DNA of 64,000 nucleotides from Aquatica leii (taxonomy: Eukaryota > Arthropoda > Insecta > Coleoptera > Lampyridae). The stretch covers positions 87,267,389 to 87,331,388 of the forward strand of contig CM069435.1 in assembly GCA_035610365.1 (NCBI GenBank), read 5' to 3'. Within the stretch, counting starts at the first letter, position 1. Each line of letters opens with the position of its first letter. The notes beneath the pieces are model-generated. The model made no database searches. It had not been told where the DNA came from and worked only from the letters and a program-made list of their open reading frames with translations. Shown here piece by piece: positions 12,195-20,979 of the stretch. A program made the position numbers and the translations under genes.

Positions 12195-14106
12195 CTGCCC
12201 CCTTCTTAGAACTGTTCTGTCCCAGAACAGGAGACTGGATGTGACACTGGTAAAAGGGATCGTGGCGATAGCGGCAGCTTCCTCCATTTCGGCAACTTCC
12301 TTGACCATAAAAGTAACAGTCAATGGACTTTTCCTGACCCAATATTCTCCTTGGTTGGTAACTACAGACCAACACTTGAATGCCTGTTCCTCGGAAGACG
12401 ACCTCCAACATGTTTCGAACTGTCCTCCAATTCAGTTGATCTAAGCCACAACCAAGCTTGGGTACTGCCAATTTCTTAACATGATGGATCTCCATTTCTC
12501 TCTTGGGAGTCCATAATGTTCGCCACAGATCTTTGTATAACGGCTTGACACGTGAGTATTTCTTGGTGACCAAATAGAAAACGAAGCGTCCGTCACCACG
12601 TAGTCCTAAAACTTTTCCGACTGCCGGTTGCTGTCTTCGTAATTCATCTAGCTTCCCAAACTTCTTTTTAAACACGACTGCAACCCCTCTGGACATGTCA
12701 AGGTCCTCGCTCACGCAATGTGCGATGGCGTAATCTTTTTGTGTCTGGAACAGGTCTTGTTGTTCTTCGGTGGTAACTCCGAACCTAGCTTTTCCAGAAC
12801 CTCCGTATAAGTTCATAAATTTTTTGAACTCCATTTCTTCGATTGGATTCCTGGTTCTGCTACTTATTACTCTGGTTCGGACCTGAACTTGCGGATTGTG
12901 GTTATCGCCAGCAAACGGGGCTAGACGATCGACGTGGACCACTTTTGGCTTGCCTCTGGGCGGTTTTCGGATGCGGTATATAACGTCGTTAATACGCTGC
13001 ACGACTTCATAGGGGCCCTCCCATTGCCTTTGCAGCTTCGGCGACAAACCACGTCTCCTTTGAGGGTTATACAACCAGACCATATCGCCAGGTTGAAACC
13101 CACCATTTTGCGCCTTGACGTCATATCTTGTTTTCATCCTGTCGCTGGCAATTTGTGTGTTTTTACGGACCTCTTCATGTACTTCGTCTAACCTCTTTGC
13201 CAGCTTGCTGACGTAATCTTCTCCAGCAACTTCTTCTTCCGGTCTTCGCCCAAATTGAAGATCGCATGGTAATCTTATCTCACGACCGAGCATTACACAG
13301 GATGGTGTTTGGCCTGTGCTTTCGTGAACGGATGATCGGTATGCCATTAGGAAGAGGTGCAAGTACTGATCCCAGTCTCTTTGGTGTTCGGACACTACCT
13401 TGGCTAAGTACTTGCCCATTGTTCGATTCATCCGTTCAACCATGCCATCAGACTGAGGATGGAGAGGCGTTGTCCTAGTCTTCTTAATTCCTAACAGTCG
13501 GCAAACTTCTTGAAACAGCCCAGACTCAAAATTGCAGCCTTGATCGGAGTGTAATTCCAACGAAACTCCAAACCGGCAGAAAAACTCCTTTACTAATACG
13601 TCTGCGACTGTAGCTGCTTCCTGGTTGGGTATGGCGTAAGCCTCCGTGAAATAATCCATCGCCACCAGGATGTATTTATTTCCCGAATCGGATTCTGGGA
13701 ACGGCCCTGCGATGTCAATCTCTACTCTTTCCAAAGGGCTTCCTACGTTGTATTGTTTCATGGGTGCTTTGCGCTTTCTCGCTGGACCATTTCCTGATGC
13801 GCAGACTATGCATTTACGGCACCATTTCATGACGTCCTCTTTGCAGTTTATCCAGTAGAATCGTTCTCGCACTTTGCCCAACGTCTTCTTAATGCCAAAG
13901 TGTCCTCCTGATGTCCCATCGTGGAGATGCTTCAACACTTCTGTCACCCTGCTCTTTGGCACTACCAGCTGTAGTCTGTTTCCCGTGCCCACGGCACTTT
14001 CTAGGGATCGCTTAAGAAGACCGTCTTCTACTATCAAGAAGTCCCACTGTGCCCAGTACGCTTTGATATTTTTGCCCAAAGCACTCACTTCTTCCCAGGT
14101 TGGTCG
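12118..14106 (-). CDS. Gypsy Pol C-terminal half: integrase + OARD1-like macrodomain + CCCH finger
   Basis: The frame is the same as the upstream pol ORF and follows the TGA at 14107-14109. Residues are numbered from the first ATG, at 14088. There is an HHCC zinc module (H56, H63, C93, C96), an integrase core D125, D182, E218 (D-x35-E), and a GPY/F motif at 358-360. Residues about 436-577 are a macrodomain of the OARD1/TARG1 type: motifs AHCVSED, VFKKKFG, YLVTKK and PKLGCGLDQL occur in the family order. K509 and D550 align with the lysine-aspartate pair used by TARG1 to release ADP-ribose from glutamate. The loop after M465 reads SRGVAV, where the family usually has GAGIAV. Residues 591-609 form a CCCH finger (C-x7-C-x5-C-x3-H). 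The reading frame crosses the polypurine tract and ends inside the LTR. Domain identity is by my own reading; function in the element is unknown. Confidence 0.9.
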   Translation of the reverse strand, partial: RPTWEEVSALGKNIKAYWAQWDFLIVEDGLLKRSLESAVGTGNRLQLVVPKSRVTEVLKHLHDGTSGGHFGIKKTLGKVRERFYWINCKEDVMKWCRKCIVCASGNGPARKRKAPMKQYNVGSPLERVEIDIAGPFPESDSGNKYILVAMDYFTEAYAIPNQEAATVADVLVKEFFCRFGVSLELHSDQGCNFESGLFQEVCRLLGIKKTRTTPLHPQSDGMVERMNRTMGKYLAKVVSEHQRDWDQYLHLFLMAYRSSVHESTGQTPSCVMLGREIRLPCDLQFGRRPEEEVAGEDYVSKLAKRLDEVHEEVRKNTQIASDRMKTRYDVKAQNGGFQPGDMVWLYNPQRRRGLSPKLQRQWEGPYEVVQRINDVIYRIRKPPRGKPKVVHVDRLAPFAGDNHNPQVQVRTRVISSRTRNPIEEMEFKKFMNLYGGSGKARFGVTTEEQQDLFQTQKDYAIAHCVSEDLDMSRGVAVVFKKKFGKLDELRRQQPAVGKVLGLRGDGRFVFYLVTKKYSRVKPLYKDLWRTLWTPKREMEIHHVKKLAVPKLGCGLDQLNWRTVRNMLEVVFRGTGIQVLVCSYQPRRILGQEKSIDCYFYGQGSCRNGGSCRYRHDPFYQCHIQSPVLGQNSSKKGAVKHSRNILQMQEPSRSCLEDIAKSR
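12195..12207 (-). promoter_or_regulatory. Polypurine tract of the gypsy element
   Basis: On the minus strand AAGAAGGGGGCAG lies directly against the TGAAAC start of the 3' LTR, the expected place for plus-strand DNA priming. It overlaps the coding frame at about residues 628-631. Confidence 0.85.
12262..12318 (-). other. CCCH zinc-finger domain segment
   Basis: C591, C599, C605 and H609 are spaced x7-x5-x3. This is close to the classical RNA-binding CCCH finger (C-x8-C-x5-C-x3-H). It lies 14 residues after the macrodomain. RNA binding is inferred from the family, not shown. Confidence 0.75.
12358..12783 (-). other. Macrodomain segment, OARD1/TARG1 (Poa1p-like) type
   Basis: Residues about 436-577 of the downstream Pol ORF. 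Family members bind ADP-ribose and some hydrolyse ADP-ribose esters on glutamate or O-acetyl-ADP-ribose. The catalytic pair K509/D550 and the GCGLDQL loop are present. The usual GDLF start motif appears as QDLF, and the glycine-rich loop after M465 is altered. Confidence 0.88.
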
Positions 14107-16434
14107 TCAGCCGCTTTCTTTCCAGTCGAAGAGTTGTCTTATTTCAGGATCGTCTTCTTGTTCGCGACGTAACTGCTCAGGTTCCCACTCATCATCAACC
14201 ATAGCAGTTCTCCGGACGCATTCGACTTTTTCTTCCAGTCGCGAACAATGGCTGCAGTCCGCCAGACATGGTCTTCTGGACAAGGCATCAGCGTTCCGAT
14301 GACTGCTTCCGGCACGGTGTTCTGTGTCATAGTCATACTCTTGCAGTCTTTCGATCCATCTTGCCACTTGTCCTTCTGGGTTACGGAACTGCAGAAGCCA
14401 TTTTAAAGCGGCGTGGTCTGTTCTCAGTAAAAATTTTCGTCCATACAAATACTTGTAGAAATGTTCGATGGACTTAACGACTGCTAACAGCTCCCTCCTA
14501 GTCACGCAATAATTCTTTTCTGGTCTGGACAAAACCTTGCTAAAATACGCGATAACTTTTTCTTGTCCATCTTGAACTTGCGAAAGGACCGCGCCTATGG
14601 CCAGATTGCTTGCGTCAGTATCCAAAACAAACTTTCCATCTTCTCTTGGATAACTCAAAATCGGCGAAGTGACTAGGGCTTGTTTTAGTTGATTAAAAGA
14701 ACTTTGGCAGTCTTCATTCCATCTAAATTCTGCTTTTTCTTCGGTTAATTTTGTCAATGGTTTGGCAATATTGGCAAATCCGGGTACAAATCTCCTATAA
14801 TAAGTGCACAACCCAAGGAAACTTCGGACCTGATGTTTGTCGATCGGTCTTGGCCATGCTTGCACTGCTCGGATTTTGTCTGGGTCAGCCCTTACTCCAT
14901 CTCTAGATACGACGTGACCAAGGTATTGGACTTCCTTCTTAAATACGTGGCACTTCTTTGGGCTCAGTTTGAGGTTAGCCCCACGTAATCGCTGGAACAC
15001 TTCCTTCAAGTTGTTCAAGTGCTCTTCAAACGACCTTCCAACCACGATCACGTCGTCCAGGTAAACCAAGCACGTCTTCCAAGACAATCCGCGTAAGATG
15101 GTCTCCATCAAACGCTCGAACGTTGCAGGAGCGTTACACAGGCCGAAGGGCATTACAGTGAACTGCCACAAACCAGTTCCGATCGTAAAAGCTGTTTTTT
15201 CACGATCCTTGGGTTCTAATTCTACCTGCCAGTATCCACTCTTTAAATCTAATGTAGAAAACCACTGGGATCCTGACAGGGTGTCTAGCGTATCGTCAAT
15301 TCTGGGTAAAGGGTAGCTGTCCTTTTTGGTCACGTCGTTTAGCTGCCTGTAGTCTACGCAAAACCTCGTTGATCCATCCTTCTTCTTCACGAGCACCACT
15401 GGGGATGCCCATGGACTACTTAAAGGTTCAATCACGCCTTCTCTCTCCATATCCGTAATTATTTGTTCGGCTTCTTCTCTTTTCGCCAAAGGAAGTCTGC
15501 GTGGATGTTGTCGTATCGGCCGAGCGTCTCCGGTATTAATTTTATGTTTCACCACGTTAGTTCTTCCTTTGGAGCCACTCTCCAGCGTGAACACATCTTG
15601 GTACTCTTGGATCAACACTTTAACTTTAGCCAGCTGGTCTTGGCTGAGGTTTTCGCATTTGGTGGTAAGAATGTCCAATAGATGTTGTGGACACTTCTTC
15701 GGCGACGTATCTTCGTTTGACTTCACGCATCTCACAATTTGTGATACTGGCGTGCATTGGCCTACCACGGTCTTCTTTTTCAGCGTTACAGGATCTGAGT
15801 TGATGTTTAAGATCCTTACTGGCATCGTCTTCTTTACTCGTACTAAAGTTCTGCCTAGTAGTCCCTTTTCAACTAAGCCGCCCTCCATTGGTTCAATCGC
15901 GCGTATGTAGCCTTCCCGGAGACTTCCATCCAGGCGTGCCATCACCACACTTTCAGTCCTTGCAGGCAGAGTCACGTCTTCACTCAATAAGACTCGCACG
16001 GCTGCCTTCTCTGACGAATGAAAAGGAATTTCTTCATTGTCGATCTTCAGGACATCGTTCTTCATATCCAAATGGAACCCATACTTTTTTATCACGTCCA
16101 TTCCCAGGATAACTTCTTCCGTGATGTCGGCTACCAGTACTTGATGGTCGAGTATTCCATTTCCCAAACCAATGGTTACTTTGACCTGTCCGTGAGTAGG
16201 TATTTCGTCGCCCGTCGCCGTTCGAAGTCGTACTGATACTGGTGATGTCTTCTCGTTTTCCAATAAGATGTCAGGACAAATGATGGTCTTCGTCGCTCCC
16301 GTGTCAACCAATAACTGAACGCTTCTCCCATTGATCTTGCCATCGAGATAAATGGTATGCAATTGCTCTCTAGGCGATGGAATTTGGATTGTAATCTCCG
16401 GAGTCTGAATAGATTTTGCTCGCCTCGTTCCAAA
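14107..16434 (-). CDS. Gypsy Pol N-terminal half: protease, reverse transcriptase, RNase H
   Basis: The open frame runs from just below a TAA at 16435-16437 to a TGA at 14107-14109. It is in the -1 frame relative to gag and overlaps it by about 260 bp, so expression by ribosomal frameshifting is likely; I could not identify the slip site. Residues are numbered from 16362. The aspartic protease DTG is at 20-22. RT has the LDLKSGYWQ motif at 371-379 and the YLDD catalytic box at 434-437. RNase H has D583, E624 and D649, with a terminal ADALSR at 691-696. All key catalytic residues are present. The TGA sits 18 codons before the first ATG of the integrase ORF in the same frame, so it looks like a point mutation in a formerly continuous Pol. 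Readthrough as a translational strategy is the alternative. Confidence 0.95.
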   Translation of the reverse strand, partial: FGTRRAKSIQTPEITIQIPSPREQLHTIYLDGKINGRSVQLLVDTGATKTIICPDILLENEKTSPVSVRLRTATGDEIPTHGQVKVTIGLGNGILDHQVLVADITEEVILGMDVIKKYGFHLDMKNDVLKIDNEEIPFHSSEKAAVRVLLSEDVTLPARTESVVMARLDGSLREGYIRAIEPMEGGLVEKGLLGRTLVRVKKTMPVRILNINSDPVTLKKKTVVGQCTPVSQIVRCVKSNEDTSPKKCPQHLLDILTTKCENLSQDQLAKVKVLIQEYQDVFTLESGSKGRTNVVKHKINTGDARPIRQHPRRLPLAKREEAEQIITDMEREGVIEPLSSPWASPVVLVKKKDGSTRFCVDYRQLNDVTKKDSYPLPRIDDTLDTLSGSQWFSTLDLKSGYWQVELEPKDREKTAFTIGTGLWQFTVMPFGLCNAPATFERLMETILRGLSWKTCLVYLDDVIVVGRSFEEHLNNLKEVFQRLRGANLKLSPKKCHVFKKEVQYLGHVVSRDGVRADPDKIRAVQAWPRPIDKHQVRSFLGLCTYYRRFVPGFANIAKPLTKLTEEKAEFRWNEDCQSSFNQLKQALVTSPILSYPREDGKFVLDTDASNLAIGAVLSQVQDGQEKVIAYFSKVLSRPEKNYCVTRRELLAVVKSIEHFYKYLYGRKFLLRTDHAALKWLLQFRNPEGQVARWIERLQEYDYDTEHRAGSSHRNADALSRRPCLADCSHCSRLEEKVECVRRTAMVDDEWEPEQLRREQEDDPEIRQLFDWKESG

Positions 16435-17639
16435 TTATCGAGCGCTCTTCTTGTCCTTTTTTTAGGTTTAGTACGATGCCGTCGTACATGGCCTATTTCA
16501 TCGCAGTTCAAAGCTGTCACTCCTCTTTCCCGAAGTATTCGTCGCGCTATCTCCTCGATGCTTTCCAGTGTCTGCGCGGGTACTTCTGTAGCACAGCAGA
16601 GTCTATGACCACCTCGTTGCGATGCTTGTTTTGCTGCTTCAAACTCCAAAGCATGCACCAAAGCGTCATCCAATGTCTTCGGTCGAGCTAACCGGAGAGT
16701 CTGCTGCGTTTCGCTGTCTCGGAGGCCGTCTACAAAGGTTTGAATAGCCAATTGCTCCAAGAAGGTATCTGGTGCTGTAGGATACGCAAGCCGTGTTAAT
16801 CTGGCGATGTCAGCCTCAAACTCTTGAAGATTTTCGGCAGCTTTTTGAACCCGACTTTTAATTTGAGCTTGATAGACTTGTTGAAGATGGGCATCTCCAT
16901 ATCTCATTTCTAATCGTGCTATTAAGAGTTCGTAATTTTCTTGCAGATGGTCCGGAACAGTTTGTAAAATTCCAAGCGCTTCTCCACGTAAGGACACTAT
17001 CAAAGACGTCGCTTTCTGCTTGTTGCTCCAACCATTAGCTGTAGCTGCGGCTTCAAACTGCTTGTAGTAGGTTGACCATGGAACTTTACCATCAAAATTC
17101 GGTGGTACAACTTTGAACTTGTGAGTGTTTTCTTCTCGATGGTCCATTATTAAATCTTCACTCGTGACGCTTCCTTCGCCGTGACAATTCAATCGACTTA
17201 TTCTTTCTTCAAGCAGTTTCATTCTGTCTTCTAGTTTGTCCTCTATTGCTTCCATTTTCTCATTCATAGATTCGCAAATTTCTTCTCTTAAATTTAACAT
17301 GTCTGCTTGAGTTTCCTCTTGAACAATTTTGATTTGATTTTCTATGCTCGTTCGTATTTCTTCTTTTAAACTTCTAGAACTTTCCTCCATTTTCTGAGAA
17401 TGTTCGAAGAGTTTTTCTTCCATTTTTCTGGAATTTTCCGTCAGTTTTTCTTCAATTTTCTGTGAATTTTCGTGAAACTTTTCTTCCATTTTTCTAGAAT
17501 TTTTGGACAGTTTTGCTTCGATTTTCTGAGAATTTTCGCCCATTTTCCTATTATTTTCTTCCATATTCTTATTTATCGATTCGAGAATTTCAAATATTTT
17601 TGAATCCATTTTCTCTTTTTGCAAACGCGTCACCGGCAT
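16176..17639 (-). CDS. Gypsy Gag
   Basis: I place the start at the ATG at 17637-17639 (MPVTRLQKEK), because the upstream 23 residues of the open frame are not Gag-like. The N-terminal third is a predicted coiled coil that includes five consecutive 11-residue repeats of the type NSRKMEEKLFE. Next comes a capsid-like helical region (for example PPNFDGKVPW through LRLARPKTLDDALVHALEFE). A nucleocapsid motif NCDEIGHVRRH follows, but in it the first and last cysteines of a CCHC knuckle are Ala and Arg. The tail after the knuckle overlaps pol and may not be translated as Gag if frameshifting occurs. The protein would package the element's RNA into particles. Confidence 0.85.
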   Translation of the reverse strand: MPVTRLQKEKMDSKIFEILESINKNMEENNRKMGENSQKIEAKLSKNSRKMEEKFHENSQKIEEKLTENSRKMEEKLFEHSQKMEESSRSLKEEIRTSIENQIKIVQEETQADMLNLREEICESMNEKMEAIEDKLEDRMKLLEERISRLNCHGEGSVTSEDLIMDHREENTHKFKVVPPNFDGKVPWSTYYKQFEAAATANGWSNKQKATSLIVSLRGEALGILQTVPDHLQENYELLIARLEMRYGDAHLQQVYQAQIKSRVQKAAENLQEFEADIARLTRLAYPTAPDTFLEQLAIQTFVDGLRDSETQQTLRLARPKTLDDALVHALEFEAAKQASQRGGHRLCCATEVPAQTLESIEEIARRILRERGVTALNCDEIGHVRRHRTKPKKRTRRALDNLERGEQNLFRLRRLQSKFHRLESNCIPFISMARSMGEAFSYWLTRERRRPSFVLTSYWKTRRHHQYQYDFERRRATKYLLTDRSK

Positions 17640-17893
17640 AAATTTAAATATAACACGAATATAAAGTTTAAATACACTACTTTTTAAAATGCAGTTTTCG
17701 TATAACACAAAATTTTAATAACGATCCACTTGTTAATATTAAACCACGAAAACGAATTTAAATAATATCGCGATCACGCACTTGTTAAAAGAAAAAGTTT
17801 AATAAACACTATATTAACTTTATAAACAAACACGCGTATCGTATCTCGAGCGATATTAAATTACGTAATGGTATTTACACTAATAAAAACGAA

Positions 17894-17909
17894 CCCGACA
17901 CCGACACCA
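17894..17909 (-). promoter_or_regulatory. tRNA primer binding site of the gypsy element
   Basis: One base inside the 5' LTR the minus strand reads TGGTGTCGGTGTCGGG. It starts with TGG, the complement of a tRNA CCA end, and continues into a GGTTCG-like T-arm complement. I could not name the tRNA. Confidence 0.75.
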
Positions 17910-17910
17910 A

Positions 17911-18363
17911 TGTTGCGAATTTATTTATTAAAAACTAATTTATTTATAACGACTAAAAATACGTTTACTTAATCTAGAAATATGTACACTTTTAAATTAA
18001 CCGAACTAATTAAATCTAATAATATTTAACGAAAACACTTACACGAATTTATGTATAACCGTTGTATAACTTAAGATAAGATAACGTCCTCGGATTTCAC
18101 ACTGTATGTCACGTTCACTCGATTCGGTGTACACTGTTATTTATTTAAAACTCCGCACGTGCTAATCACTTATTTATCTTCACTTGAATAATCTTCTTAA
18201 TACTGCATGCATTCAAATTCCACCAATAACTGACCTACGATTTCCATGTTCGGCATTTATAGACATCGGCGAATCCTTCTCGAACGTTCCCTACTTTTCG
18301 CTATATCTTCTAGACAGCTTCTAGAAGGCTCTTGCATTTGCAAGATATTTCTTGAATGTTTCA
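17911..18363 (-). repeat. 5' LTR of the gypsy element
   Basis: 453 bp, TGTTGCG...TGTTTCA on the given strand (TGAAACA...CGCAACA in sense), bordered by the CTAT target duplication at 18364-18367. Drives transcription leftward by inference. Confidence 0.95.
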
Positions 18364-18489
18364 CTATTATTTTTCAGATGTATTATGAAGGAAAGAAAAA
18401 AAACTATCGGGTTACTAAAATTTAATAAACAAGAGGAAACGATACAAATAGCGTGACAAAAACACCACAAAGATAAACAGTTTTTTCGT

Positions 18490-19235
18490 GTTCCATCTAC
18501 ATCAACTATGAGTACTTGTTCTTCTTCTAATGCGCAAATTACAACTGAAGAAAAACGATAACAATTAACAACATTTGATAAAACCAACACTGATATAGAC
18601 CTGACCAAGGTAAACTCTACTCACGATAATCCAGGTCATTGGCCGAAGACGAATACAAATTTTAGTTGAAATGGCCCGAAACAAACTACACGGTTCAATT
18701 CTTCTGGTAATTCGTCGGGAGATTTTCTTCTAATTATTATGAAAGAGGTTTAAGAAAGGGAGAAATTTATCATAGAAATTGGTTACTTTGTTCGATATCT
18801 ATAGACACGGTTTTCTGTTTTTGTTGCAAACTTTTTGATGTGCAAGAAAATAATCAATTTTCTCGGGGTTGTAATGATTGGTTACATTTAGTAATGAATC
18901 TAAGTAGACATGAAAAAAATAGTAACTATCAAACATTGACAGAACTATGTCAAGCATTAAAAAATAAAACTACCATCGACCTGGCAACATCGGAAAGTTA
19001 ATAGCTTTCCGTTGTTGCCAGGTCGATGAAAACTACAATTGATAGTGCCAATCAAAAACTTGTTGCAATCGAAAAACAACGATGGTATAATATAATTAAA
19101 ATAATATATAGTAAGTACCTATATGTTATTCAATTTTTAGCTAAGCAAAGTTTAACTTTTCGAGGCCAAGATCGTATCTGTTTTATCAAAGGAAATCCAA
19201 ACTTTAATTTTGAATTTATGCAGACAGAATAAGTA
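18490..19235 (+). pseudogene. Decayed hAT (ZMYM/DUF4371-type) transposase, N-terminal part
   Basis: Translation in shifting frames gives pieces typical of the TTF zinc-finger plus DUF4371 proteins: DNPGHWPKT, a VFCFCCKLF-like region near 18815, and KTTIDSANQKLVAIEKQRWYN at 19033. Several stops and frameshifts are present. A 44-bp near-perfect inverted repeat at about 18978-19028 (ACCATCGACCTGGCAAC and its inverse) interrupts it. The remainder lies at 22670-23990 after later insertions. Confidence 0.65.
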
Positions 19236-20028
19236 TCTTTTCAATAAGAATTGAACTGTACACCGAATATTGCATATGGGTGTAACAAGTATAACTAATA
19301 ATCTCTTAATAGGGGGTAGATATGGTAATTTCCAACACATTTTGTTTATAAACATGTGGTCTGGCTGCTCATCAATTTTTCTTAAAATGTTTTGTAATAA
19401 TTAGATGTAATTATACGGACCTGATTGTTTGTTATAAGTAAACGTGATATAAGATGATTGAAACTGCTTACAAAATAAACAACATTTAAGAGATATGGTG
19501 TAGTCAGTGACGTGTTAAAGTCGAGGTTATTTTTAATTTACTTCAAAGTTCTTAATAACGACAGAAAAAAGTAAAGTAACAATGTCAATCGGTTATTTTA
19601 AAGTCATAAATGTAGAAATTAAAAAGTGGAATTAGTAAATAATAGAAAAACTATGAAACTAAATTGAACAAAAAACAAAATTAAATACCGAATACCTAAC
19701 TACAAAAATCAATTAATCAGGTCTATTATGTATCACAACCTTTAAAAATAAGGGTCAACCTTTATGTTAAAATAAAGTTTCAAAATAACTGATTTCCTAG
19801 CGTTTATTACTGAAATGGTATTACATAGCAACCTTTAAAACAACGCTCGAAAGTAAACGTTATTTTTAAAGCTTAACAAGATAATAAGTTTTGAGCAGTT
19901 TTAAAGCAAGAAAAATGTTATGCAACTCATGTTTGTCGGAAAAAGATAGCAATATTTTAAAACAAAAACATGATTTATGTTGTTTGCACTTTCGTTATTT
20001 TAGTTTTATTATAACGAATCGTCAAAAA

Positions 20029-20440
20029 ATGTCAAAAAGGCAAAAAAAACACGCGTTTTTAGTATGAAGAACTGATTGCGTTTGTCGAGAGCAATAAAGT
20101 ACTGTTGCATGGGAAAACGAAGCCTTCAGAAGCAAATAACATAAAAAATTTGTGGCAAACTTTTGCTAATGCTATGAAATCCGCCGATCAATGGAAAAAG
20201 GTAAGTTAGGTTTAAAATTATTGTAAATCATTGTTAATTCTATAAGATATTCGTGGAGTGAAAGGTCAATGTGAAACAAAAAAGTAGATGGATCAAAAAA
20301 AAATTATGGAAACAGAAGGTGAACCTAAGATTAGCAAACCCCTTTCCGATTTAGAAGAGCGCTTGTTAAACTTAATTAGCAAAGCGCATTTGGGAGATGC
20401 AAGTCTGCTTGATACCTTAGGTCACGAAGGTAATTAAATT
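20029..20440 (+). pseudogene. Harbinger Myb/SANT-like protein remnant
   Basis: The segment around 20068-20204 reads YEELIAFVESN followed by NNIKNLWQTFANAMKSADQW, then a GTAAG splice donor. A second exon-like part follows at 20240-20440, containing EEKP-rich and DLEERLLNLI sequence. One frameshift near 20065 and a stop after the second exon start are seen. In Harbinger elements this protein brings the transposase to the nucleus and to DNA. Confidence 0.6.
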
Positions 20441-20979
20441 CATTTGAAAATAATTCGTATTTACTGCATTGTAGATCGATTTCATTTTTTGTTGTTTTAG
20501 AAGCAGAAGATGGTTTAGAAGAAATCGAAAAGCCAGAAGTAATTGATTTTGCAAACTTCATAAAGCCTTTGGAGGTTGTAAGTTATAAGGAAAATGGAGA
20601 TGAGGTAAAGAAGCCCCCGTCTGGCCAAAGCAGTGACAATGCGTTCCTAACCGTCCGTTGTCGAAAAATCTGTAAGCGCAGAAATGGGAGTAGAAAAGAG
20701 TTTTTAATTGTATTCTTTTAGCCTTCTAAAACTCTCCAAAGTGAAAAAAGTAGCAGATCGGGACGATATACAAATCTCATTTTACAAGAAGCGTGCAGCT
20801 CGTTTAAAAATGCGAACGACGCAAATATGAAAAGCAGTGAGATGCTAGCAGAAGCTTTCAACAAGTTTACGCACACCTGCAAAGTCAATTATTTTAAATA
20901 AATTTCTAACAAGCTTAGACACGTACTATTTGTACATTTAAACTATAATAACCTTTACGATTATAGTATGCATGTACAG

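Larger units (their letters stand above)
9682..18363 (-). mobile_element. Ty3/gypsy LTR retrotransposon with a macrodomain-bearing Pol
   Basis: The element lies on the minus strand. It is flanked by a 4-bp target duplication CTAT (9678-9681 and 18364-18367). The 5' LTR is 17911-18363 (453 bp). The 3' LTR is split into 9682-10029 and 12090-12194 by a nested insertion. I count only four substitutions between the two LTRs, so the insertion is recent. Internal order is primer binding site, gag, protease-RT-RNase H, integrase-macrodomain-CCCH, polypurine tract. There is no env-like ORF. Visible defects are one in-frame TGA between RNase H and integrase, a degenerate zinc knuckle in Gag, and the nested solo LTR. 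Excluding that nested insertion, the element is about 6.6 kb. Confidence 0.95.
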
